From: Ailurus styani
Lineage: Eukaryota; Chordata; Mammalia; Carnivora; Ailuridae
NCBI GenBank assembly: GCA_002007465.1
Contig: LNAC01000018.1
Location: 8,200,979 to 8,264,978, forward strand
Reading direction: 5' to 3'
DNA length: 64,000 nucleotides
Both the position numbers and the translations under genes were made by a program. The first letter of the stretch is position 1; each line of letters starts with the position of its first letter. Under the pieces are notes generated by a model, which worked only from the letters and a program-made list of their open reading frames with translations, did no database searches and was not told the DNA's origin. This document shows, piece after piece, positions 12,515-23,289 of this stretch.

Positions 12515-12720
12515 TAGGAAGGAGCTCTTATTGAGTCTTTGAAACATACAGGGCATCCACCTACAGTAATTTACCCATCCTTATGGTGGCCTGCAAAGCA
12601 AGCTCGGCTCACCCTGCTGTAGAGATGAGGTGAGGGCATGCAACTTGTAAGTGGCATGGCTAGAATTTGAGTGTAGGCCTTAACTATCTCCAAGTACTCT
12701 GCCTTTTGCATTATTCCAGT
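12515..12720 (-). repeat. MIR element
   Basis: Antisense MIR order is kept: GAGCTCTTATTGAGTCTTTG, then GTAATTTACCCATCCTTATG, then a GTAAGTGGCATGGCTAGAAT stretch and GTACTCTGCCTTTTGCATTA. Diverged but collinear. Confidence 0.7.
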
Positions 12721-12844
12721 TTTACAGAAGAAGACCTAGAAACAGAGCTGTCTCATTGCTTAGATGATAGTGTAGGCTTTCAGGTCTGATCATCTGACCT
12801 ACCCCACCATGGGTCCTCTGGAAACTAATGGGGTGAAGCCCAAA

Positions 12845-13095
12845 TAATCATCATCATCATAACTAGTGTTTGTGGAGCATTGTGCTAAACTTTTCATAGG
12901 TTTTATCTAATTTAATTCTCATAACAACCCTATGAGGTAGGTGCTTGTATTATTCCTGCTGTACAAAGAGGAGACTGAGGCAGAGTTGCCGTAATTTATC
13001 AATGCTCACACAGCCAGTAAACGCTACATCCGTGATTCAAACCAGGACAGCCCAAGTCTAAAATCTGTGGTTATAGCTACCTGGCCACACAGCCG
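12845..13095 (-). repeat. MIR element
   Basis: TCTCATAACAACCCTATGAG and GTAGGTGCTTGTATTATTCC, followed by GAGGAGACTGAGGCAGAGTT and CACACAGCCAGTAAACGC, reproduce nearly the full antisense MIR. Confidence 0.85.
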
Positions 13096-14100
13096 AGCTT
13101 TCAAACAACCTATCCCAGAAGCCCTTTTAAAAATCTCTCTTCTGACTGAGACCGATGCTTCTGGTTTCTCACAGAAACCAGCCGGTTGGTCCAGTGTTTC
13201 CCTTGATTTCCATTTTGTCCTTTGTATAAGATACCGCTTAAACATATCATATCAGGCTCTAGGAAATGCCATCAGTGTGTTCTCCTTGACCAGCTGCTAA
13301 TTCAGAAGGTTTTGTTCTAAGCATCCTGGAAGGATTCCACTAAGCTTAATTTACAAGGCTATAAGCCATAAAGCACAGTTCCTTTTTGGGTAAGTTTCAT
13401 TTACTGACTTGCAGGATAGATGACTCATAAATAAATTGCTCCTTTTCCTTGTCAATTTCTGTCCCTATCTTTGGGAATGCATGGTTGCCTTAAATATCTG
13501 CAAAGAAAAGAAATTGGATTCTCTGTTAGTGACACTGCTGGTTCTCTCTCTCTGACATATTCTGAATATTTTACCCTTTTTTCCAGCATGGAAATCTTTG
13601 TAGTCCTAATAGAATTATTCCTTGTATGGTACTTTATGCAAAATGGCATTATTAATATTAAAATGATAAATATTGTGACTCCTGAAATGATATGTTTTGA
13701 TCACACTCTAACTGTGGCAAACCACTTTTTTAGGATCCTTTCAAATGTTGTTATAACCTTATATTCACATGCCTACACAGATATGGGTCATCTGGGCTGA
13801 CATTTAAAAAAGATGAAACCCAGCTAATTTACTCACAATAGTCTTTGATATAAATTACAAGGGAACACAAATTTACTGCCTCTAATGAATATATGGTAGG
13901 TATGTTTCAAAAGAAATTTTAATCTCTTCAGTGGGCTAGGAAGCAAGTTGTAAATGGATTTTTTGGACGTCGGCTCACACAGCTGAATTTTTGTCTTCAC
14001 ATGGCCTTCACTTCCCAGACAGAGGTTGTCTCCATCCTCAGGGGAGAGACAAAGACCCAGTAGCTGCTGTACTACCATAGTCTGATGAAATACAATGAAG
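13096..14100. other. Unassigned sequence
   Basis: No gene or clear repeat. The 109-codon plus frame at 13471-13800 lacks any domain I know. AT-rich and possibly old single-copy DNA. Confidence 0.4.
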
Positions 14101-14104
14101 CTAG

Positions 14105-14262
14105 GGCAAGGGATCAGGAGATCCAGTTCACACCAGCTTGGTTAGGAAGATTCACTGAATGACTCAAGGCTCGGATTCACCACCTGCACAATAAAGGGCT
14201 TGGATTAGGTAGTTGCTAAAGACTTGCTGGTACTAACATTCCATGATTCGGTGGCTCTTAAT
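14105..14262 (+). repeat. MIR-related ancient SINE fragment
   Basis: AAGGGATCAGGAGATCCAGT, a GACTCAAGGCTCGGATTCAC middle, GGGCTTGGATTAGGTAGTTG and TAACATTCCATGATTCGGTG follow the old mammalian tRNA-SINE whose end reads GGATTGGACTAGATGATCTC...ATTCTATGATTC. Family name uncertain. Confidence 0.55.
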
Positions 14263-14449
14263 AATGCCATGGTTGACACCCACAAAGGCCTTCCTGCTCA
14301 ATGCTTAATGTAGAATTAATACTTTCTCCGTCGCCATCCTCTCTAGTTGTTCCTTGGAAGGAGCAAGAAGGAAAAAAAAAAAAAGAATATAGGAATTTAT
14401 AGATCTTTATACCCTGAAAACATTAACAATATAGTAAAGAACATTTCTT

Positions 14450-14660
14450 ATTCTGTGACTCTAGGTACCTGTATTAGGCCAGGTCCTTTGCTGTTTTGCA
14501 CCTTGAATCTGAAAGAAGAATATTGGTTGTCTCATTCTACAGATAAGAAACCTGAAGTCCCAAGAGGTGAAGTCACTCACCCCAACTAACAGAGCTACCA
14601 GGGGCAGAGCAGAGAACAACCCTGTGTATGGGGTTTCCAAGCCTGAGCTTTGCTACTATC
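14450..14660 (-). repeat. MIR element
   Basis: TCATTCTACAGATAAGAAAC, CTGAAGTCCCAAGAGGTGAA and AACAGAGCTACCAGGGGCAG are antisense MIR core blocks in the expected order. Confidence 0.7.
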
Positions 14661-14970
14661 TTCACAGGCAGCCTCACCCTGATGTTTGTGGGACCAGGAG
14701 CTGGGGTGCAAATGGAGACCCATGTCCCATGTGTCTAAATATTTAAAAGTTAAACATCATTTTGATCCTGTAGGGGCCTTCTTTACAAGGTGCACAAATG
14801 TGGCATAGCCACACCCTGCTCTTCAGAGTCAAGGTCAACAGCAATGCCCTCTGCCCTCTGATTCAGCTCCCCTGGTTTCCACAGCTGCCTTCAGCTGCCT
14901 TTTATGAGAAGGGAGAAGGGACATTGCATAGCTGTATGTACACACTGCTTTTGACTCTTGGCCAGCATTT
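14661..14970. other. Unassigned sequence
   Basis: Short stretch between a MIR and an LTR. Nothing recognised. Confidence 0.4.
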
Positions 14971-14974
14971 GTTT

Positions 14975-15465
14975 AGCTCCCATATTAGCCTCCCAGAGCT
15001 GCCATAACAGATTACACCAACTGGGTAGCTTAAAACAATAGGAATTTATTCTTTCACAGTTGTGTTTGGAAGTCTGAATTCAAGGTGTTGGCAAGGCCAT
15101 GATCCCTCTGAGGTCTCTAGGAAGGAATCCTTCCTTGCCTCTTCCAGCTTCTGCTGGCTCCAGCATTCCTTGGCTTGAGGCTACATGTCTCCAACCTCTG
15201 CCTCTCTCTCTGTGAGTTCAGTGTCCCTGCCTTTAGTCCCTCCCTTGTTCTCTGTGTGTCTGAGGCTCAAACTTCCCTCTACCTTTCTCTTATAAAGACA
15301 TCTGTCATTGAATTTAGGGTTTAAATCCAGGATGATCTCATCTCAAGATCCTTAACTTAATTACATCAGTGAAGGCCTTTTTCTGAATAAGATCACATTT
15401 GTAGGTTCTGGGTATAGGACATGGACATATCTTTTAGGGGCCACCATTCAGACCACTGCAGTCCT
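14975..15465 (-). mobile_element. MLT1-type LTR (ERVL-MaLR), antisense
   Basis: Reading the plus strand gives the antisense of an MLT1 LTR: CAGAGCTGCCATAACAGATT, CTGGGTAGCTTAAAACAATA, GGAATTTATTCTTTCACAGT, TCTTATAAAGACATCTGTCA, TTAACTTAATTACATCAGTG and ACCATTCAGACCACTGCAG. It is a non-coding solitary LTR of a very old retrotransposon. No internal gene remnant lies beside it. Confidence 0.82.
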
Positions 15466-15980
15466 GGATGCCACCTCCTGGGCTCAGCCAGGCCTGAGGA
15501 TACCATTGGATTAGCCAAGGAACAGATGCAGGAAGAAGGGACATAGAAAAGCAGGTAATGGCTGCAGAGAAGGAGTGGAGCATTTAATGGGAGAGCTGCC
15601 ATAGTTGGCACTTTGGGGGCCGGGGCTATGGGACAAGACCCACATGCAGATACCCACTGTCAATAGCCAGTATGTATTGAGTTTCTACTCTTTGAGGTCC
15701 TACAAGGAAGCCAAGATATTTAACCCAATGCTGGGGCCTAGGGTTTGCAGACTGGAAGTAGGAATTACCAAGAGGAAAAAGCCCTTAATAGTTCAAATAG
15801 TTCAGTGGGCCCAGGGTGCCAAGCATACGGAGGCTCTAGTGACGCCATGACAGTGAAAGCTGGCAGGAAACTAGGATGGGGTTCGTTGGTGACTAGAGAA
15901 AGAGTTTAAAATCCAGAATATGGCTCAGTAAAGGGGAAAGCGATGAGCAGTAAGCAAGGCAGGCTAGGTGGGATTAATTG
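15466..15980. other. Unassigned sequence
   Basis: No gene or named repeat. A worn MIR may lie near 15660-15740 (AGTATGTATTGAGTTTCTAC), too weak to list alone. Confidence 0.35.
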
Positions 15981-15984
15981 TTGT

Positions 15985-16440
15985 CATTGATAAATAATAT
16001 CATCAGTAGTATTAATAGGTACCATTCAGTGGGTGCTTCCACTGTATCAGAGGCTCTGCACTAAACATTTTTAGTGGGATTATCTTGTTTGATTCTCACA
16101 ACAGACTCATGAGGTGGGCACCATTTTTTTTTTTTTAAAGAATTTAGGGCGCCTGGGTGGCTCAGTGGATTAAAGCCTCTGCCTTCGGCTCAGGTCATGA
16201 TCTCAGGGTCCTGGGATCGAGGCCCATATCGGGCTCCCTGCTTGGCAAGGAGCCTGCTTCCCCCTCTCTCTCTGCCTGCCTCTGCCTACTTGTGATCTCT
16301 CTCTCTGTCAAATAAATAAATAAAATCTTTAAAAAAAATTATAAAAAAAAAAAAAAAGAATTTAGACTTAGAGAAGTTCAGGAATTTCTCTTCACTTCAC
16401 GGCCCGTGAGGAGCCTGACTGGTATTCACATCCTGGGGCA
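15985..16440 (-). repeat. MIR element split by a SINE
   Basis: The left part, 15985-16136, has GTACCATTCAGTGGGTGCTT, TTGATTCTCACAACAGACTC and ATGAGGTGGGCACCATTTTT. The right part, 16366-16440, resumes with ACTTAGAGAAGTTCAGGAAT. The two halves are collinear across the inserted SINE at 16147-16354. Confidence 0.75.
16147..16354 (+). mobile_element. CAN-SINE, young
   Basis: Starts GGCGCCTGGGTGGCTCAGTG, carries GCCTCTGCCTTCGGCTCAGG and ends AATAAATAAATAAAATC plus an A-rich tail. Perfect 11-bp duplication AAAGAATTTAG at 16137-16147 and 16355-16365 (one base shared with the element start). It sits inside a MIR. Confidence 0.97.
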
Positions 16441-17210
16441 TGAGTTCAGTGTCCCTCCCTTTAGTCCCTGCCTGAGGATATGGATACAAATCTGCCCCTA
16501 TCTGGCAGGGCTCAGCCAGTGCCTAGGGAATACAAGGGGACACTGAGTTAGCATCTAGGGGAGGGGAGATGTCAGGAAGTAGAGCCTCAGTCAAGCAAAC
16601 TGGGGTTCAGGGTAGAGCTTCAAGCTGGGAATTAGTCAGGGAAGTCAGTTGGAAAACTGGGTGGGGATTGAGGCAGAGGCCCATTCTGGAGCCCAGGCTG
16701 GCCCTGGAGATGGCAGGGGCTATGCTAGGAGCTCTCATGGACCTCACCACTTGCACCTTGTATGTGGAATAATGGAAGTAGCAAGCCAGGCTTCTTGCCA
16801 AAGAAGTAGCCCATGGGCTTGGGCATGCACAAACTGTCTAGGAGTTTCATAAAGTAAGGAGTGAGCCATCTGGGTTCTTGTTTCAAAGTAAGATCAGCTC
16901 GTGAGCAGGTTAGAGGCAAAGGAATGGACTGCGGGGGCGGGGGGGGGGGTCGGGCAACAGTGCACTCAGCCCAGAGAAGCTAGAGAAAGTCAAGGAAATA
17001 AGGCAACAGCTGGCAAGCACAAGTATGTGTTCAATAGTGTGCATGTGTGTGTGTGTTCATCAGGCCATGGAGGGAGATGGGGGCTCGGCTCTCTGTTTTG
17101 ATAACTGAGGTAGAGGCAGGGGCTCTCACTGCCATTCTCTCAAGTTTCTCTTTGGTTTCTAGATGCTACCATCTCAGAGTCTTACTCCTTCTCCTATAAA
17201 AAGTTAAAGC
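16441..17210. other. Unassigned sequence
   Basis: No exon or repeat family. Contains a G-rich run at about 16932-16949 and a short (TG)n near 17041-17056. Overlapping frames on both strands at 16569-16919 look like chance. Confidence 0.4.
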
Positions 17211-17214
17211 CTAT

Positions 17215-17520
17215 GCAAGTTCAGAGAATTTCTCAAAATGAACTTAATTAGCACTTTAGTTGTATAAATAAGTATTTTAATTTTTGTGGTGCACATTAAA
17301 GTTGGTGGATGGGAGACTGTCAGATTTTTTAATCGTCATGAAATATGTTCTTAATAATCAGTCTTATTAAATCTAAATGAAATGCCTGTATGAGGCCCTA
17401 TTTTAGTATTTTCTGAACTCGCTGCAGCTTTTTTCTCTCAAAACGCAACCGGAGTCATTCTAAATCATCATCAAATTAACTATTTATGCTCCCTTTCACC
17501 AGCGTTCCCTTTCTACCTTA
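17215..17520. promoter_or_regulatory. Candidate conserved non-coding element
   Basis: AT-rich, repeat-free DNA with many TAAT/ATTA homeodomain cores (for example ACTTAATTAGCACTTTAG near 17242, TTTTTTAATCGTCATGAAAT near 17324 and CATCATCAAATTAACTATTT near 17467). This texture is typical of developmental enhancers. Conservation cannot be tested here, so the call is inference only. Confidence 0.3.
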
Positions 17521-17884
17521 TTCTGCCTCTCCACCACCCTCTCCACAAATCTCATGTTTTATGGATAAATAATCAGCTCTCTCAGCTTGGCAGAGGACAC
17601 CCTTGGAGCGCTGGAAGGGAGATCAAGTCTTGGGCAAGACAATCCCCTGAAACTCCAGCAAGTCCACGGGAGGCATCTCCTTATAGGATGCTGTTTCTGA
17701 ATGAGGAGTCCTTAGCACTTGGAGGCAGAGAGCATGCCCACTGGAGCACAGCCTCTTTGTAGAGATGCCTGATTTGCTCCCTTGGTCAGTTTCTTCTGGC
17801 GGAAGGCCAGTGACAAAGTAATGCCTGATCTCAATTTCCTTCAGATGTGATTCGGAGGAAAGTAGCTGACCAGCTTTTCAAGAT
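17521..17884. other. Unassigned sequence
   Basis: Nothing recognised between the AT-rich block and a SINE. Confidence 0.4.
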
Positions 17885-17900
17885 CTTATCTTCTTTTTTT

Positions 17901-18104
17901 CCTTTTTTTTTTTTTAAAGATTTTATTTATTTATTTGACACACAGAGCGAGATTACAAGTAGGCAGAGAGGCAGGCAGAGAGAGAGGAGGAAGCAGGCTC
18001 CCTGCCGAGCAGAGAGCCCAATGCAGGCCTCGATCCCAGGACCCTGAGATCATGACCTGAGCCGAAGGCAGAGGCTTTAACCCACTGAGCCACCCAGGCG
18101 CCCC
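17901..18104 (-). mobile_element. CAN-SINE, young, antisense
   Basis: Reads as T-tail, AAAGATTTTATTTATTTATT, TGACACACAGAGCGAGATTA, then GATCATGACCTGAGCCGAAG and CCCACTGAGCCACCCAGGCG. Flanked by the duplication CTTATCTTCTTTTTT at 17885 and 18105. Confidence 0.96.
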
Positions 18105-18119
18105 CTTATCTTCTTTTTT

Positions 18120-19115
18120 CTTTTTCTTTTTCTTTTTTTTTAAATTTTGGAGGCTGAGCAAAAAATTGCCAACACCAAGATCTGAGTTGGCCAAAACCAC
18201 AGTGGTAGATATGATGCATCAAAGTCTGGATAAGATTATGAAAGCCTTGCCCATGACTTTCTAAGGAGCAGGAAATAAGAAAGCTTGGAGGTGACAACTT
18301 CTAAGTAGGGACAAACTCCCCCCTTCCCTGACTTCAGGAAAACAAATTGGACTTGCACTAGATGAAAAGGGAAGGGACAATGAAGTGGTGTGCCGTGGGA
18401 GCCTACAGAAGAAACATTTCTTATCCTAGGGTAATGGCACCTTACCATAGACCCTGCTGGGGACTCTGAAGCCATCATATGAGCTGTCTAACCAGCTTAA
18501 GCCTTTGGTGCCTTGACTCACCTCCATTGATCAGAACAGCCTGAGCCTAAAGCGCCTCCCCACCCCCGCCTTTCTTCAGTCTTTCTGTCATTTGTTCTTC
18601 CCCTCATCTCCCTCTGAGGGTGGAGCTGAAACTGGCCATTGGGTCGGGGCTACTAGTTTCAGGTTCAGAAGTAGCAAATGGTATAAGAGGCAGCCAGACA
18701 GGAAGAAGCAGAAGCCTCTATACTTTTTTAGGGAAACATCAACCTAGCTCTAAGCATTTCAGACACTGAAGCTCCTCATCTACTTTACCATCTTGAAAAA
18801 GGGGTATTTTACCCAGTAGTTGGGGGAGGGAGAGAAGGAGAAAGTCTGAACACCATCATCTCTGTCACATCCCTTAGTAAGTGAACTAAGTGTGGGTGTG
18901 TTGTGGCCATTCCCCAAATGGCATCTTTGTTAGCACCATATTCACCATTCTGCACAGCTCCTGGTCCTGAACTTAGTATCTCCATGATCTATGGGAACCG
19001 GCTGTTCCTCCTGTTCTTCCTCAGGTCAGCCTTCTCGAATCCCTCCTCATCACATCTGGGTTCTCATTTGGCGTCTGAGCCATGGAGCCATCTTGGAATT
19101 TGGAAGAAACCTCTG
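18120..19115. other. Unassigned sequence
   Basis: Starts with a CTTTTT-rich run (18113-18140), then about 950 bp without a recognised gene or repeat. Confidence 0.4.
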
Positions 19116-19119
19116 CTGT

Positions 19120-19310
19120 GGTGTTCAGGGTGGGTTTGAATCCCACATTCACCACTCACTGACAAGTAGTCTTGAACAAGCCAGATCATCCTTCCAGGTC
19201 TCCCATTCTCTCGTCTTTAAAATGACGATAATATTGTCTCCCTTGCTGGATTACACGAGAAAAATGCATGTGAATTTCTGACCCACGGTAGGTGTTTAGT
19301 AAATGCTACT
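19120..19310 (+). repeat. MIR element
   Basis: GGTTTGAATCCCACATTCAC, GTCTTGAACAAGCCAGATCA, CTCGTCTTTAAAATGACGAT and GTAGGTGTTTAGTAAATGCT give most of a sense MIR in order. Confidence 0.85.
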
Positions 19311-19920
19311 TCCTTCTTTTCTTCCACAACAACAAATCTAATCAGTTAAGGGACAGGATTCAGGGCTGTGTTTGGCATCATTTAGATGCTGCCATTATAC
19401 AAACAAGGATATTTGAGCCTGGACTTGGCACTCCCCTTCTGTAAACTGAAGTTGTCATTAAACTCAAATGAGCACAGTATGTCAGGTTCAGCTATTTTTA
19501 CACCAGGGACAAAAATGCTGTCAGTTAAGGACACAGGCTCCATCATAAGGAGTTGAGAAGGAATGTTTCAAGAACTGACATGAGGCAAGCCAGGGGCTTT
19601 GCCTGAGTTCAGCTGCGTCCTGGCATTGTGTTGGTTTCTGTTTTTCTCTGACCTGGCTCAGAGGGCCCAGAAGCCCAAAGCATAGCTTCAGCAAACCCGC
19701 CAAGGGCCTTACAGGTGGCCAGCTATGAGAAGGTGTCTGAGTCCCAGTTCCTCACAGCCTCACACCCAGGTGCCCCGCCAGGTGCCACACCAGGTGCCTG
19801 GGCCATCTTGTAGTCCTAGTTTCTTCCCATCATTCATCGTTTATCAAACATGAGTTTTCCCTTTCATGCTGAGTGGTGATCAGTGGAGCATCAGATGACC
19901 AAGGTACTTACAAATCATAC
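19311..19920. other. Unassigned sequence with a tripled CAGGTG motif
   Basis: No gene or named repeat. Three CAGGTGCC motifs, spaced exactly 12 bp, lie at 19767-19798. Confidence 0.45.
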
Positions 19921-19925
19921 TGCCT

Positions 19926-20130
19926 TTAAAAAAAGATGTATTTATTTATTTTAGAGAGAGCATGAGTGGGGGGAAGGGCAGAAGGGGACAGTCTTCAAGC
20001 GGGCTCCCCACTGGCCGTGGAACCCAATGCCGGGCTCAAACCCATGACTCATGAGATCGTGACCTGAGCCAAAATCAAGAGTCAGACACTTAAATCAACT
20101 GAGCCACCCAGGAGGCTCAGGTGCCCCTCA
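19926..20130 (-). mobile_element. CAN-SINE, old, antisense
   Basis: AAAAAGATGTATTTATTTAT, then TTTTAGAGAGAGCATGAGTG, GAGATCGTGACCTGAGCCAA, AATCAAGAGTCAGACACTTA and AACTGAGCCACCCAGG. The AGAGTCAGACACTTAA variant marks an older subfamily than the young copies. No clean duplication was found. Confidence 0.9.
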
Positions 20131-20299
20131 AATAGTATCACCTTTAAATGATAGAAAGCTTTGTCAAAATGTGTATAATGACCAAGCAGCTGACAAAAGC
20201 ATGGCATTTCAGCAAATGCAAGAAATGGCTTTGCTGTAAAATTGGCCATTTAGAAGGGAAAACCAGGTTTGCTAGAATTACCTGCGCAGTGACAGAAAA

Positions 20300-20510
20300 A
20301 GAATTGGCTTGCAACCCAGGGTAGCTAGGTCTAAATTCTGAATTTTGGTTCTGGTTAAGTTACTTAACTTATCTGAGCTCCAGTTTCCTCCTGTGTAAAA
20401 CTGAAGCCATAAATACTTTCCTTATGGTTTCCTTAAGAAGATTAAAGTCAGTGAGGTTCATGCAAACACGAGGTACAGGGCCTAATATATAACAAGTGCT
20501 CAGTGAATGA
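20300..20510 (+). repeat. MIR element
   Basis: GGTTCTGGTTAAGTTACTTA, TCTGAGCTCCAGTTTCCTCC, TGTGTAAAACTGAAGCCATA and ACAAGTGCTCAGTGAATGA form a sense MIR from mid-head to the 3' end. Confidence 0.8.
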
Positions 20511-21000
20511 GGCCAGAACTGACTTTGGAGTGGCTGGAGAGGGGTCAGAAGCTTCTAACAAATCTACATCAGATAAGGTTCAGGCAGCAGGGCTCAGAAC
20601 AGATGGCTCTTCAATTATCCAAATTAAATTGTATGAAAAATCCACCCTGCAGATTTTTAGGTGAATTTAGATGCTGGACCTACTCTTTGGTATTTTAGCT
20701 GCCTCACTTGGACCACCCATTTCGTAGAGTTGTTTTGTTTTTAATCTATCCAACATTTACCTCTCTCAGACTCCTTTTTGTCCTTGCAGACCTTAATTCT
20801 TCATTGGCACGAGGAGTTAGCAAGTCCATGGGCTGAAGAAGTGGGTCCCTCTGAGGCTGCATGTCAATATCTGCCTTAAGTATCCTCTGCTGGGGCCTGT
20901 TTAGATTTTTTTAAAGATTTTTTAATTTATCTCTGTGACAGATTTTTTAATTTAGCCCTGTCCCTGTCCCACAAAGCATCTGCTTTTGATTTCAGTTGAT
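20511..21000. other. Unassigned sequence
   Basis: No gene. A worn direct repeat of about 25 bp (GATTTTTTAATTTA) occurs at about 20917 and 20941, in a short SINE-tail-like stretch AAAGATTTTTTAATTTATCT. Confidence 0.4.
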
Positions 21001-21004
21001 GTCA

Positions 21005-21110
21005 GGAACTCATAAAGTCATAGGCTGGGAAAATGACAGTGACTGACTGCCAGAGCTGGGAGGGCCCCCCCATCTTCCGACTCCTGGCCCAGTGCTCTTC
21101 TCCTTCCTTC
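21005..21110 (-). repeat. MIR-related ancient SINE fragment
   Basis: CATAAAGTCATAGGCTGGGA, TGCCAGAGCTGGGAGGGCCC and GCCCAGTGCTCTTCTCC resemble the antisense of the same old SINE seen at 14105. The family is not certain. Confidence 0.45.
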
Positions 21111-21769
21111 AGTCACTTAATTACCACTTGGTATGCAGATGCCCAGGTCTGGTGTCTCCTTTTACCTGCACTCTCAGGAATGGCACACCTGCCCCATCAG
21201 ACTCCTGAAGACTTGAGCCCTGAGCCACCTTGCCTTACTCCTCACCAGATGCCTTCTGCACTGCAATCTGGTATAGGGAAACACCCTCCCCCAAGTGGAC
21301 TTATTGAAACCTGTGATTGTTTTACACCTTGCACTTTTGCCACCGATACTGTCCTCCTCCTCCTCCTTCTTCTTCTTTTAACAATCTTTGCAATTACATA
21401 GCAATTTATGTTTTCAAGGCATTTTTACATATGTGATTCTGGGTGATCTTCACAAAACCTATGCAGCTGGCATGACATTATTATCATTTTTAAGAAAGTA
21501 ATAGATGTGATAAAAGCACAGTCTTATGCAGTGACTCCCTTCAGCTCACAGGGCAAAGGCAAGATGGAGCAGAAACTAGCACCCAGGTACCAGTCTTCAG
21601 GCCAGTACTCCAGACCACGCCTCTCTGAAGGCGCTTGTTATCTTCAGGGAAACTCAAGCACCAGCTCTTGGCAAAGCCCTTTGCAGTTCCTCTTCAGCTA
21701 CATCCACCACCCCTCTGCACACTTGCGGGCCTCTTTCTTCCAGGAATGATTACGCAGAAAATGGGAACT
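21111..21769. other. Unassigned sequence with a (CTC/CTT)n run
   Basis: A 122-codon plus frame (21033-21401) ends in a leucine run coded by the CTC/CTT microsatellite at about 21352-21378. It starts in an old repeat and has no domain, so I do not call it a gene. Confidence 0.45.
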
Positions 21770-22400
21770 GACAGTGATAGATGGACTTTTCCATTTTCTG
21801 CTAACGCGGCTATGAAGTCAGAGCCCATTTTAATGAATGTCCATTAAGGTCAAATTTGGAAAGCAGGTATTAAGAGTCATTGCTGCTAATTACACCCTGA
21901 GAGCTCTATTTGTATTTCCAAATTGGATAAAAAGGTTAGTAAAATGGAACGTTTCAGCACAGGCTGGCTCCTTGCTTGCTCTCCAAGTTTTCGGAAATGA
22001 TAGGCTGCCCAAACTTGCTGAGAAATAATGTTCTGTCTTATTCTTGCCTCATGCCTCACAGGTGAGCCAGCACCATGAGGAGTGGCTGCCTCTTGAATCC
22101 TGTCAGTCTCTGGCAGATCCGATTACATCTGGGACCCTTAAGAGTACTTGAAGCAAACGGCACTGGTCTATTTTAATCCCTCTCCTTCTAGAAACCAGAA
22201 ACTGTAAGGAGAGTCTTCCTGCTGACAGGTGGCTCCATAAAAGTCGTCCATCTGCTGCTAATTATGGCAGAGAGAAAATTCACACAGCCGAGTTTTCAGT
22301 TTATTTGCTAAAGATCTCCAAAGGTGTAACTGTCTTCCCAGATCACAAGGCCATTCACAGCATTACATCTATAGAGCCTGTTAATTATTTAAATAATTTA
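21770..22400. promoter_or_regulatory. Candidate conserved non-coding element
   Basis: Repeat-free DNA rich in TAAT cores (CATTTTAATGAATG near 21825, TGCTGCTAATTACACCC near 21881, TGCTGCTAATTATGGCAG near 22251). It contains a perfect 16-bp palindrome, AATTATTTAAATAATT, at 22383-22398. TGCTGCTAATTA occurs twice, about 370 bp apart. It looks like developmental regulatory sequence, but that is inference. Confidence 0.33.
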
Positions 22401-22905
22401 AAACCTGGGGTGGCGGGGAGCATTTAACAGAAGTCAGGCTGGGTGAGATGGGTTTGATGGTCTATCATGGCAGAGGGAGGTAGTCTGTTCTCACAGCTCA
22501 GAGTCTGGACTCACATGGCTTTGTTTTTCTCCTTACCATTCTTTCCCAGGGAAACTCAGAGGGGAGCAGAATTAGGCAGAATTAGGTGTATTTCAATCTT
22601 GATTTGCTTTGATTCCCAAACTCCAGTTCATCTCTCCTGTTTGTAGTCTCATCTGTAAAATGGGTATATTCTTCCAACTACCCAACCTAGAGGGCTGCTG
22701 TGATCTTGGAAGAGGATAACTTATTAGAAAGTGCCGTGTTTGGAGTAATATAGTATGTAAAGATTTTTAGGACCGTTAAAAAAATAGAAATGATTAAGTC
22801 TGATAGATCAGATGATGAAATGATTTAACAAGAGAAGGACGGATATATTTTTTTCCTTCCCTGTGGTCTTTTTTCCTTTCTTTTATGCAGGTACCAATAG
22901 AATTT
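22401..22905. other. Unassigned sequence
   Basis: A faint MIR core (GTCTCATCTGTAAAATGGGT near 22645) is the only repeat-like signal. No exon. Confidence 0.4.
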
Positions 22906-22920
22906 GAAAGTTGATTCATC

Positions 22921-23123
22921 TTTTTTAAGATTTATTTGAGAGAGAGAGCATGCACATGCATGAGCAGAGGGAAGGGCTGAGGGCAAGGGAGAAAGGATCT
23001 CAAGCAGACCTCCCACAGAGCCTAGAGCTGGACTTGGGACTTGATCTCATGACCCAGAGATGATGATGTGTGCTGAAATCAAGAGTCAGAGGCTTGACTG
23101 ACTGAGCCATCCAGGTGCCCCCC
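22921..23123 (-). mobile_element. CAN-SINE, old, antisense
   Basis: TTTTTTAAGATTTATTTGAG, GAGCATGCACATGCATGAGC, CTTGATCTCATGACCCAGAG, AATCAAGAGTCAGAGGCTTG and CTGAGCCATCCAGGTGCCCC. Flanking AAGTTGATTCAT and AAATTGATTCTT are a probable worn duplication. Confidence 0.92.
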
Positions 23124-23144
23124 AAATTGATTCTTTCTATGTAT

Positions 23145-23215
23145 TCTCATGTATATATACACAAATATAATTGTGTATATATAAATATATACATAAGTAC
23201 ATATATATTCCTTTG
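23145..23215. repeat. AT-rich simple repeat
   Basis: Imperfect (TATA/TACA)n such as TGTGTATATATAAATATATA. Confidence 0.75.
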
Positions 23216-23289
23216 TTTATTACTTATTCCACAGTAATAATTTTGCATTGTATTTTAGTTATTGGTTTATGGGTCCATTTCTCTCTGCA

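Noticed and set aside
17931..18200. 89-codon minus frame and similar frames at 47847-, 53927-, 54345- and 62853-type positions
   Set aside because: They share the GWLSGLKPLPSAQVM or RERSQ/GRE text because they are translations of CAN-SINE copies.
21033..21401. 122-codon plus frame with a poly-leucine end
   Set aside because: Begins in an old SINE and ends in a CTC/CTT microsatellite, so composition explains it.
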